In this document: positions 5,769-8,496 of the stretch, one piece after another | Position numbering within the stretch: the stretch's first letter is position 1 | How the letters are laid out: each line of letters starts with the position of its first letter | Source of the DNA: DASXTB01 sp036505615 | GTDB taxonomy: Bacteria > Acidobacteriota > UBA6911 > JACQSX01 | NCBI GenBank assembly: GCA_036505615.1 | Contig: DASXTB010000264.1 | Span: 1-8,496 of the forward strand | Direction: 5' to 3' | Length of the DNA: 8,496 bases | Notes under the pieces: model-generated | The model's database searches: none | Told to the model about the DNA's origin: nothing | The model's input: the letters and a program-made list of their open reading frames with translations, nothing else | Program-made: the position numbers and the translations under genes

Positions 5769-5828
5769 TGCTAACCAATCACTCAAGCCGACGCCGCTTC
5801 GCGGCGCGGCTTAATTCAGGCGTTAGGC
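5769..5828 (+). repeat. attC site 3 (lipoprotein cassette)
   Basis: 60 bp from TGCTAAC (5769-5775) to GTTAGGC (5822-5828). The centre is a very stable hairpin: AAGCCG, extrahelical A, CGCCGC, a tiny TTC loop, GCGGCG, CGGCTT. The inverse core is non-standard (T in place of a purine at its first base) yet is the exact complement of GTTAGCA at the upstream boundary of this same cassette (5261-5267). Confidence 0.87.
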
Positions 5829-5865
5829 GGACTCCGAAGTGGATGCCTCGGAAGGGAATGGCGCA

Positions 5866-6546
5866 ATGACCACATACTGTCTCATTCATAGCAGCGGGCA
5901 AGGGCCCGAGGGCTGGAAGCTTCTGGTCCAGGAGCTTGAACGTCGCGGTCATCACGTTCTGACTCCTGCGCTGGATGTGAGCCGGACTGACGAGGGCTTG
6001 GCCTATCACGCCGAGACCCTTGTGGAGGTCCTCAAGCGATCTGGCCTCCAGTCGCCGGAGGTCGTCTGTGTCGCACACTCTGCGGGAGGCATGTACCTCC
6101 CGCTGGTGGCCGAGCGCTGGCCTCCACGTCGGATGGTGTTTCTCGCTGCAGCGGTTCCGCGTCCGGGCCTGAGCATCATGGACCAGTTGCGGGCCGATCC
6201 CTCGATGCTCAACCCCGCGTGGGTCGGCCAGAACCCGATGGAAGACGACGTCGCGTTGGAGTTCGTGTTCCACGACTGTCCTCCGGAGCGCCTCGACTGG
6301 GCGCTTTCGACGCGCGTGTTGTTCTATGCCAAACGAGCGATGGAGGAACCGTGCCCGCTGAGCACCTGGCCTGCCGTGCCGGCCACCTATATTGTTTGTG
6401 CGGAAGACCGGACGATCACGCCAGCGTGGCAGCGCAGGGCCGCTCGTGAGTGGCTCGGAGTGGAACCCGTTGAGCTACCTGGCGGCCACTCCCCGCATGT
6501 CAGCCGGCCCGAAGCCCTCGCCGACGTGCTGGTGCGAGTCGGGTGA
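5866..6546 (+). CDS. alpha/beta hydrolase (esterase-type) in integron cassette
   Basis: 226 aa. Abhydrolase_6-like fold: first strand YCLIHSSGQGPEGW (residues 4-17), nucleophile elbow AHSAGGMY with Ser72, cap region about 96-165, acid Asp181 in CAEDRTITP, and catalytic His208 in GGHSPHVSRPEAL. The complete triad makes it a plausible hydrolase or methylesterase of the small-molecule type; the substrate is unknown. No signal peptide, so cytoplasmic. The ATG at 5866 is preferred over GTG at 5839 because a purine-rich GGAAGGGA (5849-5856) lies 9 nt before it and the protein family begins right at this strand. Sole gene of a cassette flanked by attC sites 3 and 4. High G+C with codon use unlike the lipoprotein cassette. 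Confidence 0.88.
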   Translation: MTTYCLIHSSGQGPEGWKLLVQELERRGHHVLTPALDVSRTDEGLAYHAETLVEVLKRSGLQSPEVVCVAHSAGGMYLPLVAERWPPRRMVFLAAAVPRPGLSIMDQLRADPSMLNPAWVGQNPMEDDVALEFVFHDCPPERLDWALSTRVLFYAKRAMEEPCPLSTWPAVPATYIVCAEDRTITPAWQRRAAREWLGVEPVELPGGHSPHVSRPEALADVLVRVG

Positions 6547-6563
6547 CAGAAGGTAATCGTTCC

Positions 6564-6626
6564 GCCCAACACGCGGTCGGATCGGGCCGCTGAAAAACGC
6601 GGCCGCTCAACCGCAATCCGTTAGCC
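6564..6626 (+). repeat. attC site 4 (hydrolase cassette)
   Basis: 63 bp from GCCCAAC (6564-6570) to GTTAGCC (6620-6626). The stem includes GCGGT pairing with ACCGC and GGCCGC pairing with GCGGCC around a TGAAAAAC-type loop. The inverse core differs at one position from the complement of this cassette's own start (GTTAGGC at 5822), which may be a later mutation. It marks the start of the next, broken cassette (TTAGCC at 6621). Confidence 0.8.
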
Positions 6627-6681
6627 CGACTTGGAGCGAAATGCCGCTTCTTGATACACTCCCCAACGCGAGATTATTTCC

Positions 6682-7092
6682 ATGACCAAGCCTTTGGAAA
6701 AGGCATTTGCGCAAGCAGTGAAGCTTCCCAAAAATGAGCAGGATAGACTGGCAAAATGGCTGCTAGCGGAATTGCAGTCGCAGCGGCGCTGGGATGCGGC
6801 ATTTGCGCGTTCCACTGATTGGTATGACGAGCAGAACACTGTGATTCTGAAAAACATTCGCGCTTCGATGTCCCCTCAGGGCAAGATTTTGATCATTGGT
6901 ACGGTGATTCCCGAGGGAAACGAGCCGCATTTCGGCAAAATTATGGATTTGGAAATGCTCCTTTCCCCGGGCGGCGTCGAGCGGACGGAAAGCGAATTTC
7001 GGGAATTGCTTGCCGCTTCCGGCTTGCGGCTCAATCGCGTCGTCCCGACCAAATCGATCGTTTCGATTGTCGAAGCCGTTAAAGCCGATTAG
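6682..7092 (+). pseudogene. chimeric ORF: antitoxin-like N-terminus fused to O-methyltransferase C-terminus
   Basis: The 136-aa frame is open but made of two unrelated parts. Residues 1-44 (MTKPLEKAFAQAVKLP, then EQDRLAKWLLAEL, then RRWDAAFARS) look like the start of short helical antitoxin-type proteins of about 70 aa. From about residue 45 (TDWYDEQNTVILKNIR) to the end, the sequence matches the C-terminal part of SAM-dependent O-methyltransferases of the Methyltransf_2 type: HDWxDE-like motif, ILIIGTVIPEGNEPHFGKIM and a DLEML-GG-ERT-EFRELL pattern, ending RVVPTKSIVSIVEAV. The SAM-binding N-terminal two-thirds is absent, so methyltransferase activity is not expected. The join lies near 6811-6819. 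The first part belongs to the last cassette (starting at 6621), whose own attC is missing. A deletion from within the cassette into a resident methyltransferase gene is the simplest explanation; an assembly join cannot be excluded. Confidence 0.7.
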
Positions 7093-7366
7093 CTGCGCGG
7101 GACGGTGCGCGACAGTCACAGCCGGACTCTTCGAATTGATATGGGAACCCGGGAACGACTGATGGAATTCACCAAGAAGGCGGGTTGGTAAAGGAATCAT
7201 TGAACCTCCACCGTGTTCCCAGTGTCCCCCGTGGTTCAGAGTTTTGAAACTCTCGTTGGGCTCAAAGTGGTAGTTATTTTGCGGAGGGTTCTACAAAATG
7301 AAATTAAACCCGCAGTCCGTTCGCTCGGATAAACTTGGCGGAAGGGTTTGGACATTTCGCAAGCGG
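7093..7366. other. intergenic stretch, no firm gene
   Basis: No supported gene. A 17-codon frame ending at 7191 (MGTRERLMEFTKKAGW) and a 28-codon frame at 7298-7384 are the only suggestive items. The latter starts MKLNPQSVRSDK and has a good Shine-Dalgarno GGAGGG at 7283-7288, 9 nt before its ATG, but it ends inside the inverted repeat that follows. It could be a gene start cut off by insertion of that repeat, or chance. Confidence 0.3.
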
Positions 7367-7480
7367 TCAGAGCCCGGAGCGTAAGCGACGGGTCCCGCCC
7401 TCGTGACAACGTATGCCAGAGGAAGATTTGAATCACTGACTCAATCTGGTGGGACCCGTCGCTTACGCTCCGGGCTCTGA
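7367..7480. repeat. perfect 30-bp inverted repeat with 54-nt spacer (REPIN/MITE-like)
   Basis: The left arm (7367-7396, starting TCAGAGCCCGGAGCG) and right arm (7451-7480, ending CGCTCCGGGCTCTGA) are perfect reverse complements over 30 bases. The spacer (7397-7450) has no gene. Each arm also contains CCCG and CGGG that can pair over a short loop. The size and form fit a REP doublet (REPIN) or a very small miniature inverted-repeat element. No target-site duplication is evident directly outside the arms. As RNA it would form a very stable cruciform or hairpin, which may also stop transcription. Confidence 0.85.
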
Positions 7481-7548
7481 GGACGAGCGTGATGATCTGG
7501 ACTGTCTATGCGGATCATCCACAGACTCTACGGATTTTGCATTCTGAG

Positions 7549-7774
7549 TTATTGCAGCCTTGGTGGAGCCTTCAACGCGTCGAAGCGCTTGGTGGTGGCG
7601 TTCCACCGGTAGCGCAGCGGTCCGGATTTGTCGAGCTTCTTGTCGATTTTGTAACGGAAATCTCCCACAATCTTCTGTTACGCGCCCCTGTGGATCGCGA
7701 ACGGGATGCCAGCGTGCACGGTATTCAAATGCAGCGTCTATGTCGGGATAGTCGCTGTGTTCGGTTGCTGTAAC
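7549..7774 (-). pseudogene. decayed minus-strand gene with frameshift
   Basis: On the minus strand, one frame from 7774 to 7673 reads VTATEHSDYPDIDAAFEYR, then ARWHPVRDPQGRVTE. Skipping the single base at 7672 continues as IVGDFRYKIDKKLDKSGPLR, then YRWNATTKRFDALKAPPRLQ, ending in TAA at 7551-7549. Both parts have protein-like composition, and joining them makes a coherent basic C-terminal domain. Further upstream another frame (7824 to 7741) reads SLPKAYQVLSKDELQQ and may be the preceding part after a second frameshift. The family is not recognised. It converges with the repeat at 7367-7480 and is divergent to the GH127 gene, whose start lies just beyond it. A plus-strand frame over the same interval looks like its shadow. 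Confidence 0.42.
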
Positions 7775-7831
7775 TCATCCTTGGACAAAACCTGATAGGC
7801 TTTTGGCAGGGATCTGAAAGGAATTGAGAAC

Positions 7832-8496
7832 GTGAGAAGAGCTTTCCTATTTCATTTTTTTGTCCTGGTGGCAGCACAAGTGGCAGCGGCTGCATTCTTC
7901 AGTCAAGATAATTCAAAAATTAAAATCCAGGACAAAGTCCCGCTTAAGGCGTACTCCTTCGAACTTCCAGCGGTGCGGCTTCTGGACGGGCCTTTTCGCG
8001 ATGCCATGTTGCGGGACCAGAAATATCTTCTCAGCTTGGACACGGATCGGTTGCTGCACAACTTCCGTGTCAATGCCGGACTGCCTTCTTCGGCCAAGCC
8101 GCTCGGTGGATGGGAAGCGCCCGATGTCGAGTTGCGCGGCCACAGTCTCGGTCATTATCTTTCGGCCTGCGCGCTGATGTACGCAAGTACGGGTGACGAG
8201 AGATTCAAGACCAGAACAGAGACGGTTGTGTCCGAACTGTCTAAGATTCAAGCAGCGATGCCGGCGCGCGGATTTCACACTGGTTACTTGTCGGCATTCC
8301 CCGAAGAATTCTTCGACCGAGTGGATTCTCGCCAGCGCGTGTGGGCGCCCTACTACACGCTGCACAAAATCATGGCGGGCCTGCTGGACGTGTACCAGCT
8401 CTGTGGAAACCGGCAGGCCCTCGAAGTCCTGGTGAAAATGGCCGACTGGGTCAAGTTCCGAGTAGATCGCCTGAGCGACCAGCAGCAGCAGCGCGC
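7832..8496 (+). CDS. secreted GH127 (DUF1680) beta-L-arabinofuranosidase-type protein, N-terminal part
   Basis: 221 codons, cut by the window edge. It starts at GTG 7832, supported by GAAAGGA (7816-7822) 9 nt upstream and by a signal peptide directly after it (MRRAFLFHFFVLVAAQVAAA). The mature part shows the DUF1680 N-terminal alpha/alpha-barrel motifs: VRLLDGPFRDAM (48-59), LGGWEAPDVELRGHSLGHYL (91-110), GYLSAFPEEFFDRV (151-164), VWAPYYTLHKIMAGLLDVY (170-188). The family removes beta-L-arabinofuranosyl residues from plant glycans using a metal-coordinated Cys nucleophile; those residues lie beyond the edge. Full-length relatives are about 600-800 aa. Together with the GH51 gene upstream it indicates L-arabinose release from plant cell-wall polymers. 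No convincing promoter is seen in the preceding 300 bp. Confidence 0.9.
   Translation, partial: MRRAFLFHFFVLVAAQVAAAAFFSQDNSKIKIQDKVPLKAYSFELPAVRLLDGPFRDAMLRDQKYLLSLDTDRLLHNFRVNAGLPSSAKPLGGWEAPDVELRGHSLGHYLSACALMYASTGDERFKTRTETVVSELSKIQAAMPARGFHTGYLSAFPEEFFDRVDSRQRVWAPYYTLHKIMAGLLDVYQLCGNRQALEVLVKMADWVKFRVDRLSDQQQQR

Larger units (their letters stand above)
4584..6815 (+). mobile_element. integron gene-cassette array fragment without integrase (CALIN)
   Basis: Five consecutive, co-oriented, mostly single-gene modules are separated by four attC-like palindromes (4665-4754, 5207-5267, 5769-5828, 6564-6626). Each palindrome begins with an RYYYAAC-like inverse core and ends with GTTAGNN; intergenic space is otherwise minimal. 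Modules: DUF2442-like remnant, hicB-hicA, lipoprotein, alpha/beta hydrolase, antitoxin-like N-terminus. Cassette starts (TTAGGC at 4749, TTAGCA at 5262) are exact complements of the inverse cores of their own downstream attC sites (GCCTAAC at 5207, TGCTAAC at 5769), as cassette circularisation predicts. The left end is a truncated gene 24 bp after the GH51 stop; the right end is lost inside a chimeric gene around 6811-6819. No intI, attI or cassette promoter Pc is seen. Confidence 0.82.

Noticed and set aside
5839..5865. GTG 5839 as hydrolase start
   Set aside because: ATG 5866 has a better-placed Shine-Dalgarno and begins right at the conserved first beta strand.
4584..6626. CRISPR array as explanation for the regularly placed palindromes
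   Set aside because: The repeats differ in sequence and size, and the 'spacers' are genes of hundreds of bases.
6651..6679. TTGATA plus TTATTT as promoter of the chimeric gene
   Set aside because: Spacing is 17 bp, but the -10 match is poor; not enough support.
7489..7773. 94-codon plus-strand frame MMIWTVYADHPQ...
   Set aside because: No domain or ribosome site; it is antisense to the better-supported decayed minus-strand gene.
7860..8177. 105-codon plus-strand frame inside the right-end gene
   Set aside because: Out of frame with the clear GH127 reading frame that starts at GTG 7832.

Overview
The window looks like a piece of a soil Acidobacteriota (or closely similar) chromosome, inferred from its gene style: a PadR repressor translationally coupled to a protein with a 'permease prefix' domain, a Tat-exported GH51 and a secreted GH127 arabinosidase, and generally high G+C. 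A lower-G+C, gene-poor left end looks acquired. No ribosomal or other marker gene is present, so the taxonomy is tentative.

Layout. Positions 1-129 hold the start of a small membrane-protein gene on the minus strand that runs off the edge. Positions 130-740 are gene-free, relatively AT-rich, and carry two broken tRNA sequences: the 3' half of a tRNA-Arg(TCT) and a degenerate tRNA-Pro(TGG). Both keep the CCA end, as expected at the far ends of elements that integrate in tRNA genes. An 80-bp-period tandem duplication (787-941) follows, then a strong sigma70-type promoter overlapped by a PadR-like palindrome. This promoter drives padR (989-1327), apparently as a nearly leaderless mRNA, and padR overlaps a polytopic membrane protein gene (1324-2697). 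A GH51 alpha-L-arabinofuranosidase (2800-4560) comes next.

The most notable region is 4584-6815. It has the architecture of an integron gene-cassette array: short single-function genes, all on the + strand, separated by four 60-90 bp imperfect palindromes that start with an RYYYAAC-like inverse core and end with GTTAGNN. The cassettes encode (i) a decapitated DUF2442-like fragment, (ii) a hicB-hicA toxin-antitoxin pair whose toxin has an in-frame TAG, (iii) a small lipoprotein and (iv) an alpha/beta hydrolase. A fifth cassette starts an antitoxin-like gene but is fused in frame to the C-terminal part of an O-methyltransferase. In two cassettes the first bases are the exact complement of the inverse core of their own downstream attC, one of them with a non-standard core changed on both sides. 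This is what the circular-cassette model predicts. No integron integrase is in the window, so this is best described as a CALIN (attC cluster lacking an integrase) truncated at both ends and wedged beside arabinan-degradation genes.

Right part. After the chimeric methyltransferase come a perfect 30-bp inverted repeat with a 54-nt spacer (7367-7480, REPIN- or MITE-like), a decayed minus-strand gene (7549-7774), and the 5' part of a secreted GH127 beta-L-arabinofuranosidase-type gene (from GTG 7832, running off the right edge). GH51 and GH127 together suggest a plant-arabinan or arabinoglycan side-chain utilisation neighbourhood interrupted by mobile cassettes.
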